Shown piece by piece: positions 41,740 to 53,680 of a stretch of DNA of 64,000 nt; within the stretch, counting starts at the first letter, position 1, and every line of letters starts with the position of its first letter. The notes under the pieces are model-generated. The model saw only the letters and a program-made list of their open reading frames with translations, did no database searches and was not told the DNA's origin. Origin of the DNA: Brasenia schreberi (taxonomy: Eukaryota; Streptophyta; Magnoliopsida; Nymphaeales; Cabombaceae). Both the position numbers and the translations under genes were made by a program. The stretch lies in assembly GCA_036023115.1 (NCBI GenBank), contig JAYKKT010000073.1, forward strand, positions 14,013,001 to 14,077,000, written 5' to 3'.

Positions 41740-43300
41740 TCCACAAAAGTGCAATTTTGCTTATTCTTGTTATTCTTCATCTTTCTTCCTTTTTAGCTTC
41801 TATTCATTGTCTCTACGGAGCCACTCTTCCTATAAAGAGGCTATTCTTGATCCTTTTTGGCGTGACTATGGATGAGGAACACCTTTGCAAAGACAAGTAC
41901 TTAGGACTTGGTTCCTACACCTCCTAGTAAGGCTTGTTGTTGGTTGTCGTTAGGTATATAAAAATCAAGACTAATTGATGGATCTATTGAAGCGTCTGAA
42001 AGCTAGGTTGGTTTGCAAAAGGGTATTCTGTGATATGGTATGGATTATGAGGGAACATTTGCTCCTGTACCCGAAAATAATTTCTATGCGTATCATATTG
42101 CACCGGTAGTTAGCCTTGATTAAAACGGTTCGTCGATGGCATATGTTTCATCTTGATGTTAAAAATGCATTCTTGAATGGGAGACCTTCAAGAAGAGGTT
42201 TATATGAAACCTCCTCACCAATGTGTTTCTCATGGATTTCAGGTATGTTTGTAAGCTCAAGAAAGCATTTATATGGTCTCAAACAAGCACCTCGTGCTTG
42301 GTTTGAAAGTTTTTTCGATGTGATTTGTTCCCTTGGATTTGCTTCTAGTAGTCATGATTATACCGCTCTTTCTTTGTTAGAATTAATCATTGATGCTATA
42401 GGTCGTATCATTCTTTCTTTATATGTTGATGATATGATTATTCATGCAGTGATGATATTGATGGCATTCCACTTTTGAAAAGGAGAATTAGCTACCAAGA
42501 GTTTGAAATGAAGGACTTGGGTTCTACGATATTTCTTGGGTATTGAGGTGGCTACTCAATTTGAGGTTATCTTTATCTCAATCGAAATATGTAGAAGATA
42601 TTCTTGGCTTGAGTTAGACTTACTAACGATAATAAGGCCCTGTTGATACTCAATTGAACTTAATGCAAAGTACTTTCTTCGATGGTATCCCTTTGTCGAT
42701 CTTTACTTTGTATCGTACTATTGTTGGAAGCTTGGTTTATCTCACTATCACTCGTCCTAGGATATTGCATATGTTGTTCATATTGTTAGCGAGTTTGTTG
42801 CCTCTCCCTACTACGATTCATTGGGCAATGTTCTTCGTATCTTGAGGTATCTTTGAGGCACAGTCTTTCATAGTCTTCTTATTTTCATCCACCTCTTCCT
42901 CTTAGGGTTGTGCGTGCTGCTCGATGCTTGATCTTAGTAGCGAACCCACCGATCGTAAAGTCTATTACTTGGTTTTTGTATCTTTTTGGGTGATTCTCTC
43001 TATTTCTTGGAAGAAGCGAGAAACAATCACTATTGTTTCTCAATCTTCAATGGAAGCAAATATCGTGCTATGGCATACTACTACCAAAGAGATTGTTTGG
43101 CTTACGTTGGTTACTTGCGGATATGGGAGTTTCTTTATCTCATCCTACTCCTATGTATTGTGACAAAAGAATGCTTGCAAAAGAAAATAACTTTGTGTTA
43201 AGTTACATCAGAGATGCAGTTAGCTGATTTCTTCACCAAATCTCTCTCGGTCACTCGTTTTCAATTTTTATGGGACAAACTTTCGGTATATACCCCGTAA
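41740..43300 (+). pseudogene. Copia G reverse transcriptase-RNase H, from another lineage
   Basis: SSYKEAILDPFWRDYG, then with breaks [54 protein letters not shown] (active-site YVDD), LYRTIVGSLVYLTITRPRIL, and RNase H STKEIVWL-like near 43080 and LADMGVSLSHPTPMYCDK. The RT of copia I in this window (LGIEITKNNYGYFM...LIGALTYLT) is clearly different, although their 5' halves match. Confidence 0.82.
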
Positions 43301-43313
43301 GTTTGAGGGGGTT

Positions 43314-43421
43314 GTTAAATGTAATAGGTACACGGGCCATTAGGGCCTGTGTTTGAGTTAAGACTCGCCCAAGCCACTAGGGTCTGTGGCCACTTAACTA
43401 GCCGTTGGAGACCAGATGCCT
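43314..43421 (+). repeat. 3' LTR of copia G, truncated
   Basis: TGTTAAATGTAATAGGTACACGG to TAGCCGTTGGAGACCAGATGCC, then abrupt change to hAT sequence. An exact MSA motif is at 43399-43409 (minus strand TCCAACGGCTA). Confidence 0.87.
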
Positions 43422-46168
43422 TTTTCAGTTAGGAGGGCATTTTCTTCGCTATCTTCTATAATCCAGTCTTCTAGTATATCAAAATTATCCAAACTTATTG
43501 GATCAAATTGGCTTTCTTCTCTATTTACCTTTTTCAATTGCCTACAAGAAAGAAAGATAAGTAATTAGTAAATAACTTTAACAATTGAAGTCAAACAACA
43601 TATTGAATTGAATCTTTAAGTACTAACTAATACAAGATTCCTTTCGCAAAGTCGCATGTTACAGCGAATGAAAACTAAGTCATTCAGTCGCTTATGTTCC
43701 AACCTGTTGCGCTTTTTTGTATGGATGTGTTCAAAGACACTTTAATTCCTTTCACAACCCGTTGCACTAAAGGTTTGACTCAGAACTCTTACTACAAAAT
43801 CTCTAAGATTTGGGCAATCACTTCCAAACATATTCCACCAAACATCTATAGAAAAAGGCAAACATTAGAGACTTAATTCATAATAATATAAGATTTAAGA
43901 AACTTAATTACAAAGATAAACAATTTACCAGGGCGCATATTAGTGTGGTTGCAAATTGCTACAGGCAAACCCATTAAGTGAAGAGCATTATCATAGATCT
44001 CCATCTCTCAATATATAGCATATGCTCTACTCTCATCAGGGACTAATTTATCTATCCAATCAATGATGCCTCGATTAACCTCACCGTCCCTTTTGAAGCT
44101 TGCTAAGTACCTGAATGTTGTTTAGATAACAAGTTGTTGCATGAATAGGCTGATGCAATTGTTTGTTCTATCTATTATCTATAATTTTCCATATACGCAC
44201 ATAATCTCTCTTTTTTCCATTAAAAATATTTTTAATAGCTTTTTTTGCCCTATCCATGGCTTCATAAAGGTAGCCCATAGATGGTTTCTCCTTGTTATGA
44301 GTCAATCTCAAAACCTTTACTAAAGGACATTTAATCCTCAATAGTCTAACACATGCATTCCAAATTGTACTCCTGAAGACTGTCTCTAAAATCTCATTCA
44401 ACTTTCTATTCAACTTTCTGTTTCTTCTATTTTGAAGCAACTCTGTAAATTATTGTCACTCATCTAAGGAGAACATTCTCTTGAACGTTTACTTCTGTCT
44501 CACAATACTCTGTACAGATAAGAAATTAGTTGCAAACTGAGTTACAGTTGTACGAAGAAGCTCTGTACCATCTGTATATCTCCTCATCATACACAATAAA
44601 AAGGCATGGTTGTAGATAAATTTGGTGATATCATGGCAACACTCAGTTGCTGCCTTTATCTCATCTATCTCACCAATATCCTCAAGGATGAGATCTAAAC
44701 AATGGGTTGCGCATGGTGTCCAATAGAAAGTCCCATAAGTATCTGTTAACTTCTTCCCAACTGCTTTATAGTTAGTTGCATTATCTGTAATCAATTGGAC
44801 TATATTCTCTAGTCCAACCTCGCATATCACCTTATCAAACTCTTACCTTAGGATCTTTGCAGTGTGCCTCTCCTCTGACATGTCTAGAGATCTTAAAAAC
44901 ATAAATCGTTTAGGATAATAAACAAGAAAATTTAGCAAGGTCCTTCCTCGCCTATCTATCCATCTGTCTACCATGATAGTGCATCCTGTCTCCTTCCATG
45001 ATTCTCTCAAAGTCGAATAATATTCTTGCACTTCAATCACGGTCTTATCTAATATCTTTCCTCTCAACTTCTGATAAGAGGGCATCTTCTATCCTGGACC
45101 AATATTAGCAATTGCATCTATCATTGCTTTAAAATGAAAACTATTTGTTGCATTTAATGGAATGCATGCATCAAAAAACCAAGGTCTGCCTGATCATGAA
45201 GTTATTCTAAAGCCATAGCAGCACGAATTCTAGGTTAAGCACCAGGTGTAGTGCTAGGAGGAAAAAATGAATGTATGCTAGAAGCAGATCTTCCTCTACT
45301 CCTTCTTGAGCTTCCTCTTCTACCACTTCTACGCAAAATCTTCAACAATCCTCTTTCCCATGTTTGGTTGTCGAGAACTACTACTACCCATACCTGTTCT
45401 AGCATCTGAAGAAACACTATCAGTCAATCAAATAGCTTGATCATATCTTCCTCAAACATCCCTAAATCATCCTTTTGTTGTCTCCTCTCTTGTATGCTCT
45501 CAATCATCTGAAGACATTGTCATTTAATGCCTTCTGGCAAACTTCTAATTCTACCTTTACAAGGAGGAACTTCTTTTCTTGTCCCTGCTAGGTGGTGTTT
45601 CAATCGTAAAATTCTACCACTAACTACATTCTCACAAAACAAACATCTGATCTTTAATATAAAACCCTTAACTGGTGTACCCCAATGCCATGCCGGATCA
45701 TCAGACCGAGAATGGGAGTCTCTAATACCCCTTCCTGCCATCTCAATTGAGCACTTTAATTCAATAAAAACCTTCAAATAAAAGTACTTGATAAATCCCA
45801 AATCTTCACATAACACTCAATAAAGTGTCCTACTTCATGAATGCAATAAAAATCATATCCACACACTTAATAACTTCATATTTTGTCATTCAAAAAAAAA
45901 ATGCAAATAACACAAAAAAAACAAATACAAATACAAAAATCAGAAAAACACTCAAAATATACTACAATCCGAGTTAGGAGGCTTGCACGGACACCGTAGA
46001 GCACTTTTTTGGGAGCCTTAACACCAAGGAGGAGGAGAATCACCAGAGGAAAGCTTGAGGTGCTCCGAAAAAATCACAGAAACCCACAAAAATGCAGGTT
46101 TCTGTTCGGCCAGGGACCCTTTATACACGAGTCCCAAGGCGTATCGCGGTGCGATATGAACAACACTA
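43422..46168 (-). mobile_element. Second DUF659-type hAT, 3' end truncated
   Basis: Homologous to the 18679-21904 element along its length: acidic tail at 43430, dimerisation region 43620-43840, transposase body, BED finger, leader, and a 5' terminus with CGTATCGCGGTGCGATATG and TAGTGTTG at 46168. The 3' terminal repeat is missing, joining copia G's LTR directly, so a deletion removed the hAT 3' end and the rest of the LTR. Confidence 0.88.
43640..45780 (-). pseudogene. hAT transposase (second copy), broken
   Basis: From 45753 down: MAGRGIRDSHSRSDDPAWHW, a BED finger IRCLFCENVVSGRILRLKHH and GTRKEVPPCKGRIRSLPEG; DUF659 45085-44489 with MPSYQKLRGKILDKTVIEVQ, TIMVDRWIDRRGRTLLNFLV, LITDNATNYKAVGKKLTD and CATHCLDLILEDIGEIDEIK; middle domain 44440-44168; dimerisation remains to 43640. 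Frameshifts and stops at each join. Unlike the 21250 copy, its BED finger has no premature stop. Confidence 0.87.
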
Positions 46169-46557
46169 GCTCGATATATTCGACAAACAACGACTAAGGG
46201 AGTATTTTTACAATCTTCATCTTAACTTCAATTAAATGCATATATTGATGCTAATTGGGGTGGTGCTCTCAATGGCAGGCACTCCATGACTGGTTATTGT
46301 ATTTTTCTTGGCAACTCTCTTGTCTTCCGAAAATGAACGAAACAACAAAAGGTCTCTTTCCTCTACTAAAGTTGAGTACCGCGCAATGGTCAATACGACC
46401 ACTGAATTGACTCGACTCAGACAATTACTACAAGACTTGGGTAGCTGTTGATATAAGTATCAGCTTACAGATGTCTTTACCAAATCGCTACCCGCTCCAC
46501 GACTTCACTTTTTAGTTAGCAAACTTTCGGTCATGGCACCATTAGTTTGAGGAAGGG
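46169..46557 (+). pseudogene. Copia H RNase H end and polypurine tract
   Basis: ANWGGALNGRHSMTGYCIFL, STKVEYRAMVNTTTELTRLR and LTDVFTKSLPAPRLHFLVSK, the end of copia RNase H (catalytic region partly lost), then AGTTTGAGGAAGGG as polypurine tract before the LTR. It shows that 46169 onward is copia H again. Confidence 0.82.
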
Positions 46558-46825
46558 TGTTAAAAGGGGTTGGAGTAGAGCCAGCGGCTACTTGGGTAGT
46601 TGTTGGGGACTGGTGGGGACTGCCTGCCCCCTCTCAGTCTCCTCTTCTCACTTCTGCCCTCTTGTCTTCTCTTTATTTTGTACTCTATAAATACCCCTCT
46701 TGTACATACTTTTATTTGAAGCCTTTTGTGGCTAAATAATATTCTTTTTTTAATATATTGTGTATTGTTGCATACACTTTATCATCAACCTTTCGCTACT
46801 ACATTGAAGCATCGTCTTCAATGCA
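46558..46825 (+). repeat. 3' LTR of copia H
   Basis: TGTTAAAAGGGGTTGG...CAATGCA, followed by the TSD AAGCT. About 50 bases present in the 5' LTR (30148-30200) are absent here. TATAAATA at 46688-46695. The MSA-type motif is decayed (CCAGCGGCTAC). Confidence 0.88.
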
Positions 46826-46830
46826 AAGCT

Positions 46831-47313
46831 TTGGTCCAAGTTTGCTACAACTCAAGTTCCTTCTGAAGCGTCTCTAGAAAGGATCATATCCGGATTGAAT
46901 TAGGATGTGGTTTGCACCTCTTGCGTAATTGATTAAGAAGGTTATTTGGGTCTAAATCAAGTTCGGTATTGCAGAATTTGGGGCTAAATGGGATAGAATT
47001 GGATCATGACCAGATTTTGTTCAGGCTATATTCACAAGTATAGAGTTGTGGTGACATAAAGAGCTTAATATTGGGTTGGATCTAGATCTCGCAAAGAATC
47101 AATGAGATGCAATGAGGCATGCTAAGGGTTTCGTCCTAGCGACAAACAAGCATGTTCAGGAATGATGGGATCGAGTAGTAGTTCACTGAAATCAGCATGG
47201 CTGTTGGCAAAAATGTGGTTGTCTAAGGATAAGGCAAATATCAGTTATCAGCAATGGTTTATCACAAAATAAAACGATGGACAGAGGATCATTGCAGTCT
47301 CAAGTGTGGTATC
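46831..47313. other. GET4 intron b-c between copia H and a solo LTR
   Basis: About 480 bases with no recognised feature; likely decayed older intron or transposon sequence. Confidence 0.45.
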
Positions 47314-47703
47314 CGTTAGAAAATGGGCCCCAGTGGCCCGGCCCAGCAGGGCCACTAGCTGTTGGGGACTTGTCCCCAACGACTAGTTCAGTAGCCATTG
47401 GGGGCTGGCTGTGACCAGCCCCCTTTCCCTCTTCTCCTCTCTACCCCCTTCTCCCTTCTCTTCTCTTCTTATTCTCATGTACTCTCTCCTATAAATATGA
47501 CAATTGTGTAACATATTCTCAAGCCTTTTGTGGCTAATCAATAAAGATTATTTATTATTCGGTATGCTTTGTATTCATTACTCTTTCGGTGTGCCCTCGT
47601 TGCACTCGGCTATAGCATTTTCTAAGGCTTTGTGATAGGTACATTGTGGTGATATTTATTCATCAATCTTCCGCTGCTATATTGGAGCATCTTCTACATT
47701 ACA
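47314..47703 (+). repeat. Solo LTR, copia H-like family, exact TSD
   Basis: 390 bp between GTATC (47309-47313) and GTATC (47704-47708). Starts CGTTAGAAAATGGGCC (TG decayed to CG) and ends CTACATTACA. It has TATAAATA at 47490-47497 and decayed MSA-like pairs (CCCCAACGACTAG, TAGCCATTGGGG). Confidence 0.82.
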
Positions 47704-47708
47704 GTATC

Positions 47709-49473
47709 AACACCCAGGACTGACAGAGGGTCATGCAAGGGCGGCCAAAGGTGGTAAGGAAAGTCATTGACAACGATTCAGAACCAAAAAAGGCACTCTT
47801 AGCATGAAGAGTGCATGCTATTTTATGATGCAACTTTTGACTATCTAGGTTGATTTCTGAATATTTTAGATGTGGGTAGGTTGATGAGGCATGGTAATTG
47901 CTGAGGCATGATAATTGCTGAGAGGTTAGCTGGCGATGGCTGGCTTGCTGGCGGTTGCTGAAAACACAAAATGCGATTACCAAAAATCATGCAGTATATT
48001 CCTATAGCTAGCGCACGACCTACCTTGGCTGCCTCACACATCTATAGATAAGTGACAATATTCTTAGTCTCTGAATAAATAAATTTGTTTCTATTCCAGT
48101 TAATTAAGTTTTTGATTAATTATATTTTATTTTTCCTTCTTACAAATCCTCTTATCAAATTTCTCCCCTTTAGCTAAATATCTTCCTCTCAAATCCCAAT
48201 TTCTTCCCTTCTTATTCTTAATTCTTTTCATTCTTCAGTCAACAAAGATTAAGAAATGTCCAAACACCTTGAGACATTAAGATTGCAACCCTTAGCTAAG
48301 AGACAGGAAACCTTAAGAACCACCAAGATTTCTTTCTTGGAAATCCTTCTCCAATATTTTGCAAGAGGAGTTATCATGGATAAAATCCAATATTTTCTGA
48401 AGAATCATGTACAGGATCTTGTCAAATGCTGGTGCAAATACATCAACTCGTGAACTTGGTACCCTTACAGTTCAGTATCTTTTACTATTTTGCATGTCAT
48501 TAACTAAATTTGTAAGCCAAGTCACGCCTGCCACTCAAACCATTTTCCAAACTTCTATATCAATGTAATATGTCCTACAAAGTCACCAGGTTTTAAAAGG
48601 TTGAAACCAGTCTCACTTCCTTTGAATGTACAAAGAGAAAGCACAATTTCTATGTGCTCCCGAATCAGTAAGGTCTTCTAAGCTAATTTGAGTAAGGTCC
48701 TTCACTATCTACTTGACATCTTTGCTTGTCACTAATATGTTTCAAAAGGTTAAATCCCTCAATAACTTTGCTAGTCACTAATATATTTTCTCCCTTGTCT
48801 TTTACTCATCCGACTTGTGTAAGGTCCTTCAATATCCACTCTAACTTATCTTTTGAATATTTTCCCCTCAGTATCGTTAAGCTTTATGCAAATCAACCAA
48901 GGCACTGCTCTTTGCTTCACTATCCCTATTTATTTATGTATTTGCATTACTCGAGCAAGGGGAAACATTATAAAAAGACAGCTTCAATAATCCACACAAA
49001 AGAAAATTATATCCATGCAAGAAAATTGGTGGCAGTTGCATAGTTCCTTAGGATACAATATGATGGGAAAACCCCTAAGACACCCTTCACCGAAAAGGAG
49101 TTAAAAACTTAAAACCATGGCATCCATATGAGAAAATCCAAATTATCTGCAGACACATTGAGATAACTTGAATTTTTGTGCTCCCGTATTTACATTGAGA
49201 TAGAGAGGCAGACAGACATATATAATGGCATACATAACAAAATGTTTTTTGCAAGAAATAGATACATACAGAAGCATGCATATATTTACTTTGAGAGAAA
49301 GAGAGAGAGCACCACATTGATAATTGCTTTGAAATAAATGTGCATTAAAAGTACACATTCTGTTCTTACAACAAAGCTAATCAATAAGTTGGACCATATG
49401 TAGCTGCATCAGTGAGAAAACTAAAATAAAGTCAACGCAGCAATTTTACATTAGCAAGAATTTGGGAACCTAC
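47709..49473. other. GET4 intron b-c, 5' part
   Basis: About 1.8 kb of intron with no recognised gene. Frames at 47699-48041 and 48726-49043 lack domains. A GA-rich tract lies at about 49293-49310. Confidence 0.45.
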
Positions 49474-49564
49474 TGAATCAGGAGATTGAGAATACATATA
49501 CTCAGCCAACATATCATGCAGCTCTGGGGAGCCTCTCCTAGGGACACCAAATTCTGCAGACCAC
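49474..49564 (-). CDS. GET4: GET4 exon b
   Basis: Minus strand: CATATAG then exon then GTAGGT. With one base completing Arg from exon a, it encodes [20 protein letters not shown] then [10 protein letters not shown] and ends in phase 0. Arabidopsis GET4 reads WSAEFGGPRTGYPELHAMLG at this place. Frame intact. Confidence 0.94.
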
Positions 49565-49984
49565 CTATATGGTAATGAGATGTTACTGTTGAATGATCAA
49601 TGCTAATTCAGACAAAACCATCTAAGATTCAGGATGGCATCTGAAAATTATGCCCAAAGATGTCCCCGAATGCCAGAAACAAGAAAGAGAGTGTTCATTT
49701 CCCAAAAGAACAAGTTTCAAGACAGCTACGCATAGCTTGCTATTAAACGATGCTGCTGCATTTGTCCTCCACGTATACATGCTATCACAAGACCATCATA
49801 TAATGTAGAAGGAATAGAAGACGTCAAACAAGGAGCTCACAACAATGTAAGAGAAAACATACAGGACACATAAACCAAGCATGAAGCCAAAAGCGATCCA
49901 TAAAGCTCAAGGACACCAAGATACAATGGGGTACTTCATTTACATCAAATGCTTGACAACAAAGGGGAAGAAACGGCTAGGATA
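49565..49984. other. GET4 intron a-b, 3' part
   Basis: AT-rich intron; nothing recognised. Confidence 0.45.
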
Positions 49985-50273
49985 TGTATTAGACTGATAT
50001 GAACTAGAGTATACTTAGGGTTCATTTAAATGTAACTTTGCTATTTGTATTTGTTGTTTATGCACAGCCAGCAGGCCAGATAATGCAGCCAATGGCTAGG
50101 AAAACTAGCTGGAAGGCATCCTGCCAGTGGCATTCCCCTTGTCAGCTACCACACTCTTTAAGCTGATCTTTGTTCTAGAGTCAAGCACCATCATACCCAC
50201 TAATTTAAGGACTGCGTGCCTGCAGACTACATTCAAGAACTGTATTATCGTGTTTAAGGTGATTCATCACATG
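49985..50273 (+). repeat. 5' LTR of copia Q
   Basis: From about TGTATTAGACTG to ATTCATCACA, next to PBS-like TGACATCAGAGCC (50274-50286). It holds GCCAATGGCTAGG and AACTAGCTGG, decayed relatives of the MSA-type motif. The start is inferred from TG only. Confidence 0.65.
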
Positions 50274-50399
50274 ACATCAGAGCCAATTTAGGCATTTTGT
50301 TGCTGCCTCAATTTGTCCATAAGCAGGTTCACGGGCTCTAGTGAGATAGTCCTTTGGTAGTTGCAAGAAATCATATTTTTGAGGAGAGTACTCTTTTAA

Positions 50400-50529
50400 A
50401 TGGAGGACAAAAATGAGAGATTTAATTATCTATTGCGGAACACCGACTATCAAACTTGGGCTCATTCTGTAGAAAATTATCTCGACTCAAGGAGCTTGTG
50501 AGGTTACATAAGTGGGGGTAAAGTCAAGC
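50400..50529 (+). pseudogene. Copia Q gag start
   Basis: MEDKNERFNYLLRNTDYQTW, AHSVENYLDSRSL, a copia gag N-terminus like that of copia N (59920). The LTR of copia K interrupts soon after, at 50710. Confidence 0.7.
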
Positions 50530-50709
50530 TCGAAGAAAATGCAAATCAAGAGAATAAAAACTATGACAAACACCAACTACAAAGCTATATCCATAGATGT
50601 ATGCAAGGCTTGTTGTGAAGACAAGAAAGATGAATTTGAGAATCTTAGGTGTAGGTCCAAAGCCTTGGTAAAATAAAAGATCACTCCTCACATTCATTTT
50701 GCAGATCAA

Positions 50710-50976
50710 TGTTGAGAAGAAAGTTGGTTCAGTTTGGTTCCTTTATTATCGAACCCATAATCTGTTCTTAATTGTTATGTGTTAATATAAGGATAGATTA
50801 ATCTTTCAAGTTATAAACTCTTATAAATATTAGGTGATTAGACTAGGAAACCCTAAGTTGAATAGTCAAGGAGAGAGAGGTGTGTGCCCAAGGAAAAACT
50901 CTCTATCGTGTACGAGCAAATGATGTTGATGTTGTTGTATCTTTTCTTCATTACTAATTAATAGTGTATTATAACA
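50710..50976 (+). repeat. 5' LTR of copia K
   Basis: TGTTGAGAAGAAAGTTGG...TATTATAACA, then PBS TGGTATCAGAGC at 50977. The first 29 bases recur at 55483 as the start of the 3' LTR. TATAAATA at about 50822-50829. Confidence 0.88.
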
Positions 50977-50988
50977 TGGTATCAGAGC
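50977..50988 (+). promoter_or_regulatory. Primer binding site, copia K
   Basis: TGGTATCAGAGC, canonical. Confidence 0.9.
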
Positions 50989-51299
50989 GGTTAAAAACCA
51001 CAAATCGTGCTTCTTTATGGTGTTTCAGTGAGGAACATATGGCCAAGTGTTTGTAGTTAAGCACCACAAAAAAAAAGAGTTGGGTTTTATGACTGCAGTT
51101 TGTGTGAAGGCAGAAACTTGAGAGCCAGTCCCTTATCATTGCTCGTGACCAAAAGCAGAAGTTGATGGCTGCCGTTCCATTGTTGGGTGTTGAGGTGGAC
51201 TACAGTCATACTACAGATTGTGTTGCTGAAAATACTACAGACTGCGTAGCTGCTTTGTCCTCTTGTGGTTGCATAGGTAAAAGTATGGAATAGAGGTAA

Positions 51300-52450
51300 A
51301 CATGTAGAAGGTCTACATCAGCGTTTTGAAGGACAACTAGGAGATAAATTGGAACCTTCTCAAGTTAAGGTCTGAAATTAAATAGGAAAAGTTATTTAGA
51401 ATGGTTTGGATCTATAGAATTGACTGTTTTAACAAGAGATAGATGGAAGTACCTCCCAGGCACTCAGCCACAACTTGATGAAGTTGTCCAACGTGTTTAA
51501 ATAGAGAAAGGACGATGCATTGGTATCCTCGTGGTTGTTGCAATATATTGTTCCCTCAATAGGGAGAACTTTTATGTATTTAGATTCAGCCACTAGTATT
51601 TGGAGGGTTGTATTTGAAGCCTATTATAGGAGGAAAATTGTTGCTAAAGAATATGAGATTCTAGAAACAATAAAAAAAAGTATGCAAACAGGGAACTCGA
51701 GCTATTAGTGAATATTATGTAGATTTGTGTGGTTTGTGGGATGAATTACAATGTTATAATAATATCAAGTGTTCTGCATGTTCCAAAAAAATGAAAAAGC
51801 TAAAAAGCAATTGTGGAGGTCGTGAGGAGTCACATATGCTAATATCAAGTACTTCCTTTCATCTATTATGGGGAGTCACATATGAATATAAAGCTATTAA
51901 AGTCAATATCCTCGAAAGAAAATAACTATCCCTTTAGGCACAATTTACTCTTTACTTCTTAGAGAAGAAGATAGAAGCAAACTTGAAAAAGAAGATGTGG
52001 CAAATGTTGATAAGACTGCATTTCTTGAGAAAAATCAGTATCGGCCTAATCGTGAGCGAACTGGATATAGTACTCGTAGTAGAGGTCGTGAACACCTCTC
52101 TATTGAAGAAAAGTAAAAACTGAAATGTTCTTATTATGATAAGAATCACCACACAAAGGACCAATGCTCGGATTTAATTGGTAACCCCATTTCATGAAAA
52201 ATAAGGAGTACTATGTTGCTAATACAACAACAACCAAGCCTTTTCCCATTGTGGATGGGGTCGACTATATGGATTCTTTGTTTCCAAGTGCAAATATAGG
52301 AACTATTACCGAATTGTTGAAGCGTATAAAGGGCTTAGAGTCACGACTTGGTGATCATCCTTCCACCTCAGCATCCCAAGCCATGATGACTCAAACTTCA
52401 TACATGGTGAAGGATAATCCCCCTTCTTTGTATCTTGAATATGGGTTGTA
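51300..52450 (+). pseudogene. Copia K gag, with RTE tail insertion
   Basis: Gag motifs WLLQYIVPSIGRTFMYLDSA, VAKEYEILETIKK and WDELQCYNNIKCSACSKK, a knuckle remnant CSYYDKNHHTKDQC (second Cys lost), then a 75-bp RTE tail (52213-52287) and TELLKRIKGLESRLGDHPST. Stops and shifts throughout. Confidence 0.82.
52213..52287 (-). mobile_element. RTE/SINE tail fragment (about 75 bp)
   Basis: ACAACAACAACCAAGCC through TATGGATTCTTTGTTTCC, the reverse complement of the RTE 3' end, inside copia K gag. Flanks TGCTAATA / TGCAAATA look like a decayed target duplication. Confidence 0.8.
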
Positions 52451-53680
52451 GATTCTGGTACTACTAACCATATAGTCGAAGACGACGTCTGTTTCTCTCA
52501 TTATCTAATTCTTCGTAACAAGGAGTCCATTAGATTGGTAGATGGTTCTAATAATTTACGATGGAAAAAATTTGTGTTTCATGTTCACAGTTTTTCTGTG
52601 AACTTGTTATTTGTCAGTAACCTAATAAAGCCTCTCAATTGCTCAGTTCCTTTTTTTCTCTCTAGTTGTGTCTTTCAAGATCTGAAGACGAAGAAAATCT
52701 TTGGTCATAATAGCTTGAAAAAGAGGCTATACATCAATGAAGACTTATTGGCAAAACCTTCTTGCACTCTTTCAGCCATGACCACAAGTGAAGCAAAAAT
52801 CAAATTGTAGCACGATCATTTGGGGCATTTGCTTGTGTCTAAGAGTGATTCCTAGTATTCCTTTTGAATAGTCCTTTAATGTGATGTTAGTCAAAATGCA
52901 AAAAAATAGCGTGTCTCTTATCATGATAGTGAGTCTAGAATGTCAAAGCCTTTTGAATTGATTTATTTTGATGTTTGGGGTCCTAGTACAATCACTTCTC
53001 TTAGTAGTCATAAGTATTTAGTCTCTTTCATAGACGATTGTATTTGATTCACTATAGTCTATTTAATGAAATCAAAGGTTGAAATTTTTGCTATCTTTTC
53101 AATTGTTCATAAATTTATTGAAACCCAGTTTCATTCTTCGTTAAGGATTCTTTGTTCTAATAATGGTGGGAAATATATGTCAGGCCTACTACTGGATTAC
53201 TTTTGTAAACACGGAATTATGCATCAAACTTCTTACTCAAATATTCCTCATCAAATCAATGTATTAGAAAGAAAGAATAGACTTCCTTGAAGTAGCTCAT
53301 ATCGTACCTTAGTCATTGGATGCAATGCTCCTAAGTTCTATTGGGATGAAGTATTGTGATTAATAGAATGCTGACTTTTGTACTACATGGAAAACTCTTA
53401 TTCTTGAAAACAAACTATTGAATGTTCCTCATTGTATCTTTGGTTGTACTAGTTATGTTCATATCCACTCAGATATCCAAGATAAATTGGATCATAAAGC
53501 CACCAAGTGTGTATTCATTGGATACTCCACTTCCCAAAAGAAGTATAAATGTTATAAGCAAGAGCATAGAAAGACTTACATGTCCTTGGATGTTACTTTC
53601 TTTGAGTATACTCCTTATTATCCTTCGAAAGGGAGTGTGTGGGTCCTGCGAATAAACCTATGCATGCCCTTCAAGTAAGC
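52451..53680 (+). pseudogene. Copia K protease-integrase
   Basis: Protease VDSGTTNHIVEDDVCF, pre-integrase region LKTKKIFGHNSLKKRLYINE, integrase LIYFDVWGPSTITSLSSHKY, LCSNNGGKYMSGLL (second Asp to Asn), LERKNR, and FGCTSYVHIHSDIQDKLDHK, KKYKCYKQEHRKTYMSLDVT. Many breaks. Confidence 0.82.

Larger units (their letters stand above)
38815..43421 (+). mobile_element. Copia G, chimeric, nested in copia H
   Basis: 5' LTR 38815-39210, PBS 39211-39223, gag, protease and integrase like copia I, then RT and RNase H of a different copia lineage, polypurine tract (GTTTGAGGGGG at about 43302) and a 3' LTR start at 43314 truncated at 43421 by a hAT. Both LTRs are the G/I family, so the switch is internal. 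Confidence 0.88.
29910..46825 (+). mobile_element. Copia H with nested insertions, exact TSD
   Basis: Flanked by AAGCT at 29905-29909 and 46826-46830. Its own sequence is 5' LTR 29910-30233, PBS, gag start 30342-30467, gag-integrase 36966-38814, RNase H end 46169-46557 and 3' LTR 46558-46825. The gaps are filled by copia I, copia G and a hAT. H's RT region is missing, so a deletion also occurred. The whole block sits in the GET4 b-c intron. Confidence 0.88.
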
